DNA of 64,000 nucleotides from Raphanus sativus (Eukaryota; Streptophyta; Magnoliopsida; Brassicales; Brassicaceae). The notes beneath the pieces were generated by a model. It saw only the letters and a list, made by a program, of their open reading frames with translations. It was not told where the DNA came from and ran no database searches. A program made the position numbers and the translations under genes. This document shows positions 43,972 through 55,585 of the stretch, piece after piece (position 1 is the first letter of the stretch; every line of letters begins with the position of its first letter). The stretch lies in the NCBI RefSeq assembly GCF_000801105.2, contig NC_079515.1:18933407-18997406 (forward strand), written 5' to 3'.

Positions 43972-46825
43972 CTAGATCGGAATAGAAAACCCAATAAAAC
44001 AAAACTCTTTATAGAAAGACCTCGCCGTCCTAACTAAAGAGTCTGAAATCTGATTTTGTGCTGGTCGTGGAATATGAGTGATCTTGAAGTCCGGAAAACA
44101 TATCAGCAGAGTCTCTATCTTCTCATGTTCTGTTGCAAAACTTGACGAAGCATGAAGCTCTTTGATCATTGTGATCAAATTCTTGCAATTCGTTCTGAAG
44201 CTCTGACATGCAGAATGTTGAAGCATACTTTGCATCACAGTGCTTTCACTTCTGAATGTAAGGCAGACTCTCGCCGTATAAAATTTTGTGTTTCCATTAG
44301 TTGAATCTTCTCCAAGCTGTCTATCCAAACACATCCACACCCGCTTAACGGTGACGAAGATGTCCACGACCCATATATTATTATGCAGAAATTACCAAAG
44401 CTTAAGGCGTGGGGTTCCTCTATACTCTGATCTTGTGGAATTGGTGGCACTGATACACTAAAATTGAGCCTTTCTACTGTCAAGTTAACAGTGGTAATTG
44501 TAGTATTTGAGGTTCAATCCAGAGGATCAGTTTACACTTTTTCCTATGGGTTCAAAATTAAGCTAAGACAATATGGAGTTTTGATTGATTTGGTAACGTG
44601 CAAAACAAGAAAGCTATTGCAAATGTAAATTCAGATTAAAGAGAAGCCAGCCTAGGGTTAACTCATCGGATGCTAATACTTGTGAGCAAAATAATTATTC
44701 AAGCGCTAATAAGAACAGGTCCAGAACTCGGATCACTCAAGTAGAACAGCCCACTGTCATGGAACTGCCCCCTATGCTGATCAATCTTGATACCTAAACT
44801 CTCGTTTGGATCAGGACGCGCCATCAAGCAATAGAGATCAAGTCTGATATGTTCACCAAACACTCTAATATCTACTTTTGCTGATTAGGGATGCTATGTT
44901 CATTCATAACATGTCTAGTAACCAATTACATGGTTAATGAATATATTAAACATATGTTCATACATTAAATGGCCAGATTAATGCAAGCAGTAAAGATGGA
45001 TATGAATGAAGACAATATAACGATTCAGTTATCTATGCTTAGCTCAAGAAATCAATACCCTAGATCCCTAGACAAGCTAGCAGACCACTCAGCCATATCA
45101 CAAGAGATCAGAGACATTGATACTAAATAATACTACATAAAGATAAACAGAAACAAGAGATAGGGTTCAGGGGGTTATTCTCTATGGAGAGAGATAGCCT
45201 TCTCCCTTTACAAAGTAGCAAATCCTCATGTACAAAAGTCTCTAATGGTTTCTTGTGTAAAAACTAGCGTAGAATTATAATAGAAAAGAGGAAAAGAAGA
45301 TATATCAATGTTGTTGGCGGCCTAGAGAGAAAAAGGGATAATTATGGCAAATTCTGAGATGTCTTGTAATTTCCTTAAAAATCTATGCCGCTGGAACATG
45401 CACTCGAGTGCTCCGTTTGTTCGGGAACAGTCTGTAAGGTTGCTCCGCTCGATCGGGAACAATCATCAGGCTGCTCCGCATGAAAATCACCAAATTGCAC
45501 TTTTTCTGCCTCTTTTGCTCCAGCTGGTCCATCTTCCATCCAGTGCAACTCCAGACCTGAAATGACTCGATAAGAACTAGGAAGACTCGATAAATACTTG
45601 AAAACCAATTGGAAAACATATATACAAAATAATCAAAAACACCATATATCAGGCACCATCTCGTTTTCATTGAACATAACTTGACACTCGCTCTCTGCGT
45701 AACGAACAAACTCCAATTGATCCCTGTCTATCCCCTAAAGAGTTTATCATTGTGGGCCTTCCAAATATACCAGATTATCAAGAGATAAGGATTCCTGTCT
45801 AATTCTGGCTCGACAATGTTGTTCTTTCTCCAGAAGAGTTAATCCACATTAGCATAGATACTCGGTACCTGAAAGATATGTGGGCTTGTTGGTGTCGCTG
45901 ATAGGGATCGAACTTGTAAAGATGGTGGGCATTCGAAGATGGCATAACAGATTCTTCTGGTTCTCCACATCTTAGGCAATAATTATCGCATCGCATATTA
46001 GGACGTATTAAATTCCTAGTTACTGCCACATGCCTGTTATCAATTGCCATATAAGATGACATATCTTCTGAGGCGCTTTTATCGTCCAAATAAAGGCTTG
46101 AAACTTAGTTATAGTTGGCTCTAGTACCTCCTTCTTCCTCAGTATTTAATAAATTACGAGCTACCCATTATCAAAATTTAACCGTGTATTGGCCATTCTT
46201 TGAGTAATTCTAACAAAATGTATCACAGCGATGAGTTGAGCTTATGGTCAAACTCCTTATGAAAAGTATCAGCAGGGTTAACATAATTCTCTAGCACTCC
46301 AACATTCCATTCCATCAATTCCTAATTAATAAGGTCAATGACTTTTATGTTAGGATGCAAAACTGGTGCTGCAGAACAAGTGAGTCTAGCTGGTGTTGTA
46401 GGGCTCCATAGATCCTTCCAAACCTTGACCTCATATCCAGAGTGTACCTTTCGTGCCATTGAAATACTGATCCACACATAGGATGAACTGTTTACAGGGA
46501 TAATTCGTAAAGGCGAACTCAGTTTGTAGTATCTATTCTTCAAAACTCGAGCCACTAAAGAATCCAGGTATTGGAATAGCCTCCATAGTTGTTTTGTTAG
46601 TAACGCCATGTTGAACTCGTGGATTTTACGGAAACCAATCCCTCCCTCCTCCCTTGGTAAAAAAATATTTTCCCACTTTGCCTTTTGAATTCCTCTTTTT
46701 GGCGGGTTTGAACTCCACCAAAATTGTACAATGACAGTTGCAAGGTTTTCACATATCTCCAACGAGAGTAAGAAGGTAGGTATAACATATGTCGGGAGAG
46801 CTAGCCCAATGGATTTTATCAACAC
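43972..46825 (-). pseudogene. LINE ORF2 C-terminal part: RT thumb, zf-RVT, RNase H
   Basis: The minus-strand frame 46322-46825 contains ALPTYVIPTFLLSLEICENL, FWWSSNPPKRGI, WENIFLPREEGGIGFRKIHE and NMALLTKQLWRL, the conserved region after the plant LINE RT. Frames at 45799-46089 and around 45680-45780 carry the zinc-binding part (NYCLRCGEPEES). After the solo LTR, 44235-44483 and 43972-44367 give the RNase H-like domain (IIYGSWTSSSPLSGCGCVWI, ALHSEVKAL, ITHIPRPAQNQISDSL). Multiple stops and frame changes. Confidence 0.85.
44451..45650 (-). mobile_element. Solo LTR (1.2 kb) inserted in the LINE relic, 5-bp TSD
   Basis: The block starts TGATACACTA and ends CCATATATCA, so it is bounded by TG...CA with the short inverted repeat TGATA/TATCA. 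GGCAC flanks both sides (44446-44450 and 45651-45655). The surrounding LINE reading resumes on either side. No internal domain, primer-binding site or second LTR was found, so it is a solo LTR left by recombination. The orientation (minus) is a guess from the TGATATATGGTG start often seen in plant gypsy LTRs. Short ORFs inside are not genes. Confidence 0.85.
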
Positions 46826-46860
46826 GTCCTTTTCTCCTTTTGTAACAATAAATGTTTAAA

Positions 46861-47853
46861 ATATTTGTTCAAAAAAAATGTTTAAAATATTTCTAAGTAA
46901 AGGAACTATAACTTAACTCCTAAACAATAACAAATAAGTTCCTACATTATTGGTAAAGATAAATGTTTAAAAAGAATTCAGTAAATGAACTAATTAGTTA
47001 ACTACTAAATAACAAATATTAGGGGTGCATGTTTGGGTTTTAGATTCATCTTTAAGATTTATATTTTGTGTTTTGGGGTTTAGATATATTTGTCAGGATT
47101 AACCATCACCAAAACTGAATCAAGAAAACTTACAGATACACATTGTGATTTGACTATAGAAAACTAAATTGTATGAAAGAATGACGTGCAACCTTAAATT
47201 AACGTGAAGTAAATCGTGTATGTGTTATCATTTGATATAAAACTGTAGAACTAATAATGCTAAAAACCATACAAAATAAATTAATCACATAACCTTTAAA
47301 TAAAAAAGGAAGCAAAAGACTTTTACCATCTTGTCAAGTTCCTCACTAAGCCGTACAAAAACTTGAGCATGCAGAGCAAAACCTTGACAGCCTTATTTAA
47401 TAAAGAAAAACTGCAATTCTCAGAAAAAAATGAAAACATGTAAGAACTACAAAACAAAAGGTTGTGATTTACCCACAATATTGATTTTTGAAGCTTTGAT
47501 TGACGAAAACCATTATTTCGTTACTTTAAACTGTATGAGCAATTCCATTAACTCATTGAGCATTAACCTACACATGATAACAAATGATAAACTTAGTTTA
47601 CGGGAAACCAAAATCATATAAAACACAAAGAAAAACTATACTAAAGCTTAAAAAAAAGTAGGTAGGCAAAGAGGACAGCCTAATAATTTCGACTACGGAC
47701 CAATGGCATCACTCAAACCTTATATAATGGGGAGAAGAAGTGTCATTAAGATTGTTACATAATTATAGGCAATCAAATGTTATTGTTATTTAATTTTTAG
47801 ATTAATTGTAAGATATTGCTTGATTGTTAAGCATAATATAATTATTAAGAATA
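46861..47853. other. AT-rich intergenic sequence
   Basis: No gene. TGTTTAAAATATTT is repeated near 46852 and 46879. The 63-codon ORF at 47430 has no recognisable feature. Confidence 0.4.
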
Positions 47854-48337
47854 TCTATACTATTAAAGCAGAATCCCTATTAGGATTCTGCCATTTTTTT
47901 TTGAGTTATTTACAAACCAATACCATTACTTAATTTTAGTGCATTGTTATTAATTAAAAACAGCTAGCAAATAAATCTATTTAAGGAATATTCCAATCCT
48001 TCGTCAAATTTATTCGGACTATTTATTTTACATAAATACATAGATTTTGGTACCTTTTTCTTTTTTTTGTCGTTAATTGATTCAACTTCATTATTTTATT
48101 TTTATTACAACACCTAATAACATGGACATTAACTATCGCATTTCCTCTTTATATATAAAAGTATTGTTTTCTCTTTATTCAGATATACCATATCATGAAA
48201 TAAAAACGTGAATAAACTATCAGATGCCAAAATTATTTATGAAATTGAATAGTGGTGTTACATTTATAAATAGAGTTGTCATAGACTCACAGTTTGCAAA
48301 ACTCAAGAAAAGTATAATACATTTACGATGTGTTATG

Positions 48338-48371
<34 letters not shown>

Positions 48372-48934
48372 GTAAAATTAAAAATATTCATGAATAGTAA
48401 ATGATCAGTACTGTTACATGTATTTCTGTAATATAGTTAATATAATTTGTTTATCATATATACTTAAATAAGTTAAACTTCCTTCAGTGAGGTCGTTTTC
48501 TATAAAGAAATTTCCTTTGCTCTATATACAGGTTAAAATTTTAAAAATTTTAGATAACATTATGAAATGTTAAAAAAAAATTATACCAAAATATGTTTTA
48601 TCTAATATATTTTAAATTAAATGTAATTTTTTCTAAATCAATATTACATATGCTTTTACAAAACTATAATTTTACATAAATCCTAACTAATAAATTCTAA
48701 TTATTTTAATTAATATTTAAAAAACTTTAACCTTTTTAAACCAAACTATGATAATGTATAGAATTTTTTACAATTACCAAATTTCTGGATTATTTTATTT
48801 ATACAAAATATATATTTAGTAGAAGCGGGTTGAACAAACAATTTTTTTATTTTTATTATGAACTAATAAATAGGTTAATAATTTTATCAACAAAAAATAA
48901 TCCCGCGCTTTAAAAAGCGCGGGTCAAAATCTAG
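47854..48934 (+). mobile_element. Non-autonomous Helitron
   Basis: 5' end TCTATACTATTAAAGCAGAA after A, 3' end TCAAAATCTAG before T: the Helitron A|T insertion and TC...CTAG ends. A GC-rich hairpin CCCGCGCT-TTAAAA-AGCGCGGG (48902-48923) lies 7 bases before CTAG. It is AT-rich and non-coding inside, about 1.08 kb, and resembles the ATREP-type elements of Brassicaceae. Confidence 0.9.
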
Positions 48935-49252
48935 TTCTTTTTTAAAACAATAACCGATTGCCATATAACAGAAACGTAAAGTAAGTAATGATCGATTTTT
49001 CAGTGATTTAACATTTAATTAGACATTTAATATTTAGATATTGCTTGATTTTAGCTATGATTGAACAGGAAATAATCGCAGACCGGATTATAATTAGGAA
49101 AACACGGTTCAATGTCAAACCATTAAAATGGTTAAAGTTTAACCGGGATTGAAAGTACTAAACTATCCTTACTAAAAAGGAAGGAAATGTTTAAACGGTA
49201 GGGACATAAACAGTAAAATATTAAAATTGTATCATGTTTTAATAGTATAGAA
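48935..49252 (-). mobile_element. Helitron 5'-end fragment, opposite strand
   Basis: The complement of 49232-49252 begins TCTATACTATTAAAACATGA, nearly the same 5' terminus as the neighbouring Helitron but on the minus strand. No matching 3' hairpin/CTAG end is seen toward 48935, so only the 5' part is preserved or the partner end was lost. The left limit is arbitrary. Confidence 0.45.
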
Positions 49253-50768
49253 ACGCGGATTTATTTTTTTTATTTTTTTTTAATTGACAAATATTTAGTA
49301 AATGTCATATTTCATATGTTTGTGTTTTTTTATAAAAGACTTAAGCTTTTTATCTTTCTTTATCATATTTCATTTTAAATGAGTATTTATGTTTAAAAAA
49401 TTAAACTTTATTCTATAATAAATTAAGTTTGTATAACTCTGATAAATTAATTTTATTATGTGGTTAATTTTTTAAATAAAAAAAATTATATACTTTTAAT
49501 GAAGATTTATACTTTTCAATGAAACAATTCAAAATTTTTTAAGAATGCTTAAATTATATTAAAAACATAATAATTAAGTGTTTAATTTTTGTTAGCTGCA
49601 CAAAATATTAAAAATGGTTGAAAAGAAATTATTTGAACTTGAACTTAGTGGCCCAAAAGAAAAAATAATTGGATCTGATTTTTTAATCAGTCCAAATCGC
49701 ACAAGAGAGATCTGATATGGACAGTGGGTTGGATCCGCAAAAAAATAACTCAATATAAATGTGTTATTAATATTACTTGATTGTCTTTAATGAAACCTCC
49801 AATGCTAATAAAGAAAAGAGTATTTTTAGTAAAAAAACCAATATGATAATCTGCATAGTTTAGAGTTATGGTTTTTTGGTATGGAGTTTGTACATAGTTA
49901 AAATCCTACACTTATATTTTACGGTTTAGAGTTCTACTTTTAACATTAATTCTGATAGGTGAATATCCACCGATTGATTTTAATAAATTCATATACACAT
50001 CTATTTTTAATTATGTTTTTTTTAGTAGTGCTGCAATGTGAATGGCCATAAAAGTTCTCCATTTTGATTGGTTGTATATATTCTTGTTTAATTTATTAAA
50101 AAAAATAAAAAAAAAATCCAATAGCATACCATTGTAAATAGATTTAAATCCGCATTTTCAAAGCACGAAATTATTATTTTATTGACAAAAATATCCCATT
50201 TTAATTTACATTTTATATATATATATATAATTACATTTGTGTACATCATCCATTTAAATAAAGGTAAGTTATTTTTAGATTTTAAAACTTTTCCACATAT
50301 TATATAAAATATGGTTATAATTATGTTAGATTTGACCCATATCATAATGAAATATTATTATTTTTTAAAGAAGTTAAAATAATTATTTTATTTCATTTTC
50401 TAAAGGTTGTTACAACTTTGTTTACATATGGAAATCATATGAGTATCCATTTTTTTCAAATCTTTAGTGTTGATCTCTTTTAAAGTTTTAGTATGTTATA
50501 AAATTATAAGCCTAATAGTTCGACAGTATTAATTATTCCAAATATCGAAATCATATGAGTATCTATATGATTCTGTTAATGGGTTTAAGTAGAGACAATG
50601 TTAATTATACAAATGTCTTCGATGGGCTGGGGATTAATTGATTCCATGGGCCCTGTCATTCATAGAGATTGATATTTAAAAACAACTCTGCTTCTGATTG
50701 GTCAAATTTCTTGGTAGCTAAAATATTTAAGAAAAAAAAAATAATAATAATGGCATTCTTTAGTAAAT
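49253..50768. other. AT-rich intergenic sequence
   Basis: Very AT-rich with no coding signal. The 85-codon minus-strand ORF at 50088-50345 is lysine/isoleucine/asparagine-rich low complexity and unlikely to be a gene. Contains a (TA)n run near 50215-50229. Confidence 0.4.
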
Positions 50769-50777
50769 AACTCAGAA

Positions 50778-51628
50778 ACGTCATGATAAAAAAAGACCTC
50801 TCTCTAGTTTTCCTCTCACTTCTCTATAGAAAACTCCTACCGTCGTTAATCAGTCTCCGGCCGGCGGTTCCGGCTTTCTTAGCCGCCGCCGGTCCGGTCA
50901 TCGTCTAGGTTTTCTTATCCTCTGTTTTTCTCCTTTTCTTTTAGTTTACGGCCATGCATCTTCGTCTCTGGTGGTGGTCCGTCTTGGGTCTTTCGGGAAA
51001 CGGTGGTTTATACTCCGTTCTTCGCCTGCGTTTGACTCTTGGGCCGTACCGTTTCCGTCTTCGGTATTGGTCGCCGGCTTCTGATTCCTAAGGATGCGTT
51101 CGAGCTGAGAGTAGGGTGAATTGTTATGGTGGTTGGTGGCTGATTTCGGAGGAGATCTCGGCGGCGCCGATGGAAACTCTCTAAAATCGGGCCCTTGAAG
51201 AATGACGCCGAATCTTATACCTTTAATATTTGTTGTTGGAGGTGGTTTCGGCGTCCGTTGGTCTTGTCCCGGTGTTTCCGGTGGTTATGTTGTCGTTTGG
51301 TTCAGCGTCGATCTCTGTTGGGGATGGAGTTGGTGACTTGAAACTCCGGTGAATGTGTGGTTGTGGCCCCGGCGGCGAGCTCTAACCGATTGAGACGACG
51401 AAGCATCAGCGCCCAACACGCGTCTCTTCGGTGGTTGTGGATTCAACACGTGGAGATGTGCTGTGCGGTGAAGCGGTTTGTTGGGTCTCGATTTTCCATT
51501 TGGGTTTAGAGTGGTTTGTGTTTGTGGGCCTTTTGGTTTGTTCAGTTGTTTCATGGGTTGTGTATGGACCTTTGTAAAATATCACTTTATATTAATAATA
51601 TTTCAGATGGCAAAAAAAAAACAAAAAA
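50778..51628 (+). mobile_element. Poly(A)-tailed retroposed sequence of unknown origin
   Basis: AACTCAGAA flanks the block at 50769-50777 and 51629-51637. The right copy follows an A-rich tail (CAAAAAAAAAACAAAAAAAA, 51611-51630). Inside is a GC-rich sequence (pyrimidine-rich start TCTCTCTAGTTTTCCTCTC, then CCGGCCGGCGGTTCCGG and GCCGCCGCCGGTCCGG), quite unlike the AT-rich flanks. This is the signature of LINE-mediated retroposition. The contents look like a 5' UTR or transcript-derived sequence. ORFs on either strand (51285-51554 minus, 51478-51690 plus) carry no recognised domain. It could be a processed pseudogene, a short non-autonomous LINE derivative, or a 5' leader. Confidence 0.6.
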
Positions 51629-51637
51629 AACTCAGAA

Positions 51638-52101
51638 TACTATGGGCAGAATCCCAAGAGATATTCTACATTAATATTATAGATTTATAAATTATTTATA
51701 ATAATTTAAGAGAGTTAGTTTAATTTTTTACAATTAAAATTATAATTTCTCATATTAGGAAAGAAAATAAAATGGTTACAAAAATAATATATATTTTTAG
51801 GTAGTAAAATGAAAAGAAAATATTTTATAGAATAGTAATTAAAAATGTTTAGAAAATTAAAGAAGAGAAAAGGAACAGCATTCTTGTTATATTTTTACGT
51901 TTCATTCAAAATTTCTTAATGCGACATTACTCTTCTTTAGATGGTTTGATACACATTTTAAAATTTGAATAAACTGTGTTGTTACAAAGTGTACTTCTTA
52001 TATTTCATGTGGTATTCAAAAAAAAAAAGGAAAAAAATTTAACGCAGCACATATGCTCGAACATGGACTGGGTGGGGTACACTTTAGCTTTTACTACCGA
52101 A
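51638..52101. other. AT-rich spacer
   Basis: No coding signal; AT-rich. Confidence 0.4.
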
Positions 52102-52140
52102 CTAGGTGATATCCGCGCCTTGCGCGGAGTGAATGAATTA
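52102..52140 (-). mobile_element. Helitron 3' terminus (minus strand)
   Basis: Read on the minus strand: TCCGCGC-AAG-GCGCGGA hairpin (complement of 52112-52128), then TATCAC and CTAG ending at 52102, followed by T. This is the canonical Helitron 3' end. The body extends to higher coordinates, but its 5' TC end was not found. Confidence 0.75.
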
Positions 52141-53752
52141 AATAAAGATTAGAATTTTTAATCTATAGATATTAAAATGGTAAAAGTTTTAGGCACAAAT
52201 ATTACATATTATATAATGAAAAATTGAAAGTCATTGTGCATGTTATAAAAAATAAGCTTCGATTTATTTTTGGTTAGGTGTAATTGAAGTAAATTTTATG
52301 AAAGTTTGTCTTCCTATAAGAGTAGTTTACAATTTGTGCAATTGTTTAGATTTTTTTTAATTTTTTAAAAAACTTGTTTAGTAATGTTTCACAAGTAAAT
52401 CCCCAAAATTTGTGTGTGGTTCTTAATTATTAATGATAATTTAAATAGATTTATAGTAAATTAAAAATATTAACCGAAACCAAAAAGCTGATTGTGTATA
52501 TCAATTTTCTATTTTTCGATATTGTATAAATTACGGTTAAATTTAAATTTTCTTAATATCTATCTTTCCTTAGAATAATAATGTTATTTAAATTTGCATA
52601 TAAAACTTAAATTTAATATTGAATCGAATTTGGTTAAATTACGATCATAACCTATCTTTGATTCATATGTAAATTGATGAACAATAACATTATTAATCTA
52701 TTAACATTTATTGAGATTTCTTAATCTCAAGGTCTTGTGGCTTAAGTTAAGGGATTGCAATTTATTATAAATTTTGATTTTGTATTTTATGTACTTCGTA
52801 ATATCAATTCATAATATTAAAAATATTAATGACATAATTGACATTTTGATTCGCCTAAGCACATAAAATTGAATTAATATATGCGCAATTAATGACATGA
52901 TTATGATTTATACCGATGATGGTCATTATCATAATGACATGATCATGAATTGTAATGTATTATAGGAAACGGTAAATGTCTTTATTTCGGTCAAACATAT
53001 TGAATTGCATACCAAGTTTAGTCAGAAATTGATTAAGATAGAGTAAAAAACACTTAGAGCATGTACTATATAGATCACTAACTTTTTATAAATAACATAT
53101 AGATTTATATACACATTTGTACTTTAGCTGGTTCTAGAATTATTTTTTTTTATTTTAAATCTAAACTGAAATAAATAAATTTCAAAATTATCGACCAAGT
53201 CAATTATTATTTTCAATATAGTTTAGAATATTTGGAAACTGATATTAATTGGTTTTAGATTTATTTTTTATTTACTTAGTAAACATTAACTCAATAACAT
53301 ATTAATAACTGACATGGTTAATTCCACCTCGATTTGAAAGATAATGAACAGTCTATGCCAAAACTTTAATCCTAATAATCCATAACTTTTATTTTAAATT
53401 TTAAATTTTTCAAAAGTATTATAACTAAAAATAAAAAAATAGGAAACAATATTGACTATGATATTTGAACATATTAAATAATCTAATAATTTATACGGTC
53501 AAAATTATTTGCATGTTAGTATTAATGTTGATTGCTTAGTTAAAAATGTTGGGCTTAAATTAAGGGATTGCAAGAACTAAATTTAATATTGTTTAATTAG
53601 TTAAGAAACTATACCAATTATATCTGCTTATTCAATTTATAAATATATTTTCAAATCATCAATTAAATTATATATGTATAGACGATAATTCGTACAGTTT
53701 CTTCTGGGTATATTTGCATAAAAATATTAGTAAGTATAACTTTTTAAAATTT
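52141..53752. other. AT-rich sequence, probably mostly Helitron body
   Basis: Lies inside or beyond the minus-strand Helitron ending at 52102. No genes. The phrase TTAAGGGATTGCAA is repeated at about 52746 and 53563, and ATTTAATATTG recurs near 52611 and 53580. Confidence 0.35.
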
Positions 53753-55585
53753 AGATATAGATAATGATCACTTACCAACTAAAAAATCAGGATAGAATGT
53801 TCCATCTAATATCAAACGATAGGTCACATGTTGAAGGCCAGAGAGTTGGTTTGGGAGATCTTCACAGTTTCAAACCCTGGTGGTAGGAAAAGAAACAATC
53901 TTGTAAGGGTGGTTGGTTGTCCGGTAAGAACCGTATAAGGGGGTCAAAGAGAAATTAAAAAGAAGTTTGGAACATTCTTGGATGAAGAAAGGTTCAAACT
54001 GGTGCACCAGTCCCTTTTAATTGAAAGCATGGATCTTATCTCCCTAAAAAAATGTGGGCATCAGATACAAAACAAATTACAATATCGATATTTTATGAAA
54101 CTATATACAAAGAACAACTTACTTTAGCATCCACGAAAACTATTTCTATCGTCTCTCCACCAAAAGACATGTACTGCTTCCAGAGTCTAATGAATTTCAC
54201 TCTTATCGAACAATATATTTATAGTGAGAAATATAAATTACACGGCTTTATTAAACGGAAAGTGTATAATGTGATTGAGAGATCAATTAGTTGTTATCAT
54301 ATTAGGCTGATTCCAAGATTTAAGTTTCCTACATATTTAAATTTATCAATTTGCTTCAATATTGCATTAATTACATTATTTCAAAGATTAAATTTATGCA
54401 GCAAGTATTACACGACTTTTGTCAATATAATGTGAATTCAAACAAAAAAAAATCAATCATAATTGCCAAAGATAAATGCAGAGATATTATAGGAAACATG
54501 TTATTTAAAATATAGGAAATTCATGTATAAAATTAATCAGAAAGATGAAATATATGAAATTGATAGAAAACAAATTTAAATTAATTGTTACTGGCAAGTG
54601 AATACAAATCTAACATTATTTTGATTCAGTCGTGAGAGTAATTGCGATTGATCATCCCCTTTTTATTATAGAAACATAAATCGTAAAATATAGATATATA
54701 TTATATGATTTATTCATGAAATATAACCAATATTTGTTAGCTGGCATAATTACACGGCATCTCCTTCAGGTAACAAATAAATTTGTTTATTTAACCCCGA
54801 ACTTGTATAAAAAAACTGTTATAAATAATGCATAAAATAGTGGTGGTCAACGACTATGTTATATAGAAAAAGACTTCCACCATTATGTTCACGAAAACGA
54901 CTTTGGTAAAATTCACTATGAAACTTTGATAAGAACCATTGCAGATTTAAGGTGATCATATATTTCCTTTCCAATAGTGTACAAAATTGATTAATCACTA
55001 CTCCTATATTTATGGGAAGTTGCTAAAAAATAAATAAATAATATTTACTAAGAATTTTTTTATAGAATAAATCAATGCATGAATTAGTTTATGTCGTTAA
55101 TATGGGACATATGTATAGGGTTTAGACTGATGTTATTTTAGATTCAAACACATAGTCAATACACATAGTGTATAAAATAATTTTAGATTCAAAAAAATAC
55201 ACGTAATAACTTTTTATTTTGAATATAAAATTCATTTTGAATAAAAAAATTAGACCAATACGTAACCATCTATATTCATTTTGAATAAAAAAATTAGAAC
55301 AACATGTAACCATCTATATTCATGTTGAATAAAAAATTAGACCAATATGTGATGTGATACATATATATGTGATGTCATATAAATGATTACAACTTTATAG
55401 ATGTGATACGTATATATGTGTATATATGTGATATGAATGTTGGCAAAGTTAAAGTAATTTAAGGGACTATACAAATGTTTAGTTAAATAATAATATTTTG
55501 ATCAATGGCATGTTATGTAATTACTCTAGTTAACTAAGGTTTTTAAAATAGAATAGGTGAGAAGGCTTGTGGAGTTGCCACCTAA
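53753..55585. repeat. Tandem duplication, copy 1 (about 1.83 kb)
   Basis: Runs from AGATATAGATAATGATCACT to GGAGTTGCCACCTAAG and is directly followed by copy 2. Includes a 127-codon ORF (54052-54435) with no recognised domain. A SINE-like stretch lies at about 53825-53885 (possible A-box GAAGGCCAGAGAGTTGG and B-box AGTTTCAAACCCTGG). A 44-bp minisatellite is at 55231-55359. See copy 2. Confidence 0.95.
55231..55359. repeat. 44-bp minisatellite, three units
   Basis: Units start TTCATTTTGAATAAAAAAAT at 55231 and 55275, and TTCATGTTGAATAAAAAATT at 55319. The same array occurs in the second duplicate at about 57062-57190. Confidence 0.85.

Larger units (their letters stand above)
43913..46860 (-). 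mobile_element. 5'-truncated LINE relic containing a solo LTR
   Basis: The minus strand carries, in order, a piece of ORF2 after the RT core, the zf-RVT region, an interrupting LTR (44451-45650), and the RNase H-like C-terminal domain. The 3' end has GTTGACAAAAAAATTC, an oligo(A) on the minus strand at about 43913-43920. It is truncated at the 5' side near 46860, without a recognisable target duplication. Confidence 0.75.

Noticed and set aside
53945..54010. Possible exon/gene start within the tandem duplicate (GGGGGTCAAAGAG...GGTGCACCAG)
   Set aside because: No continuous frame or recognisable protein; treated as part of the duplicated repeat.
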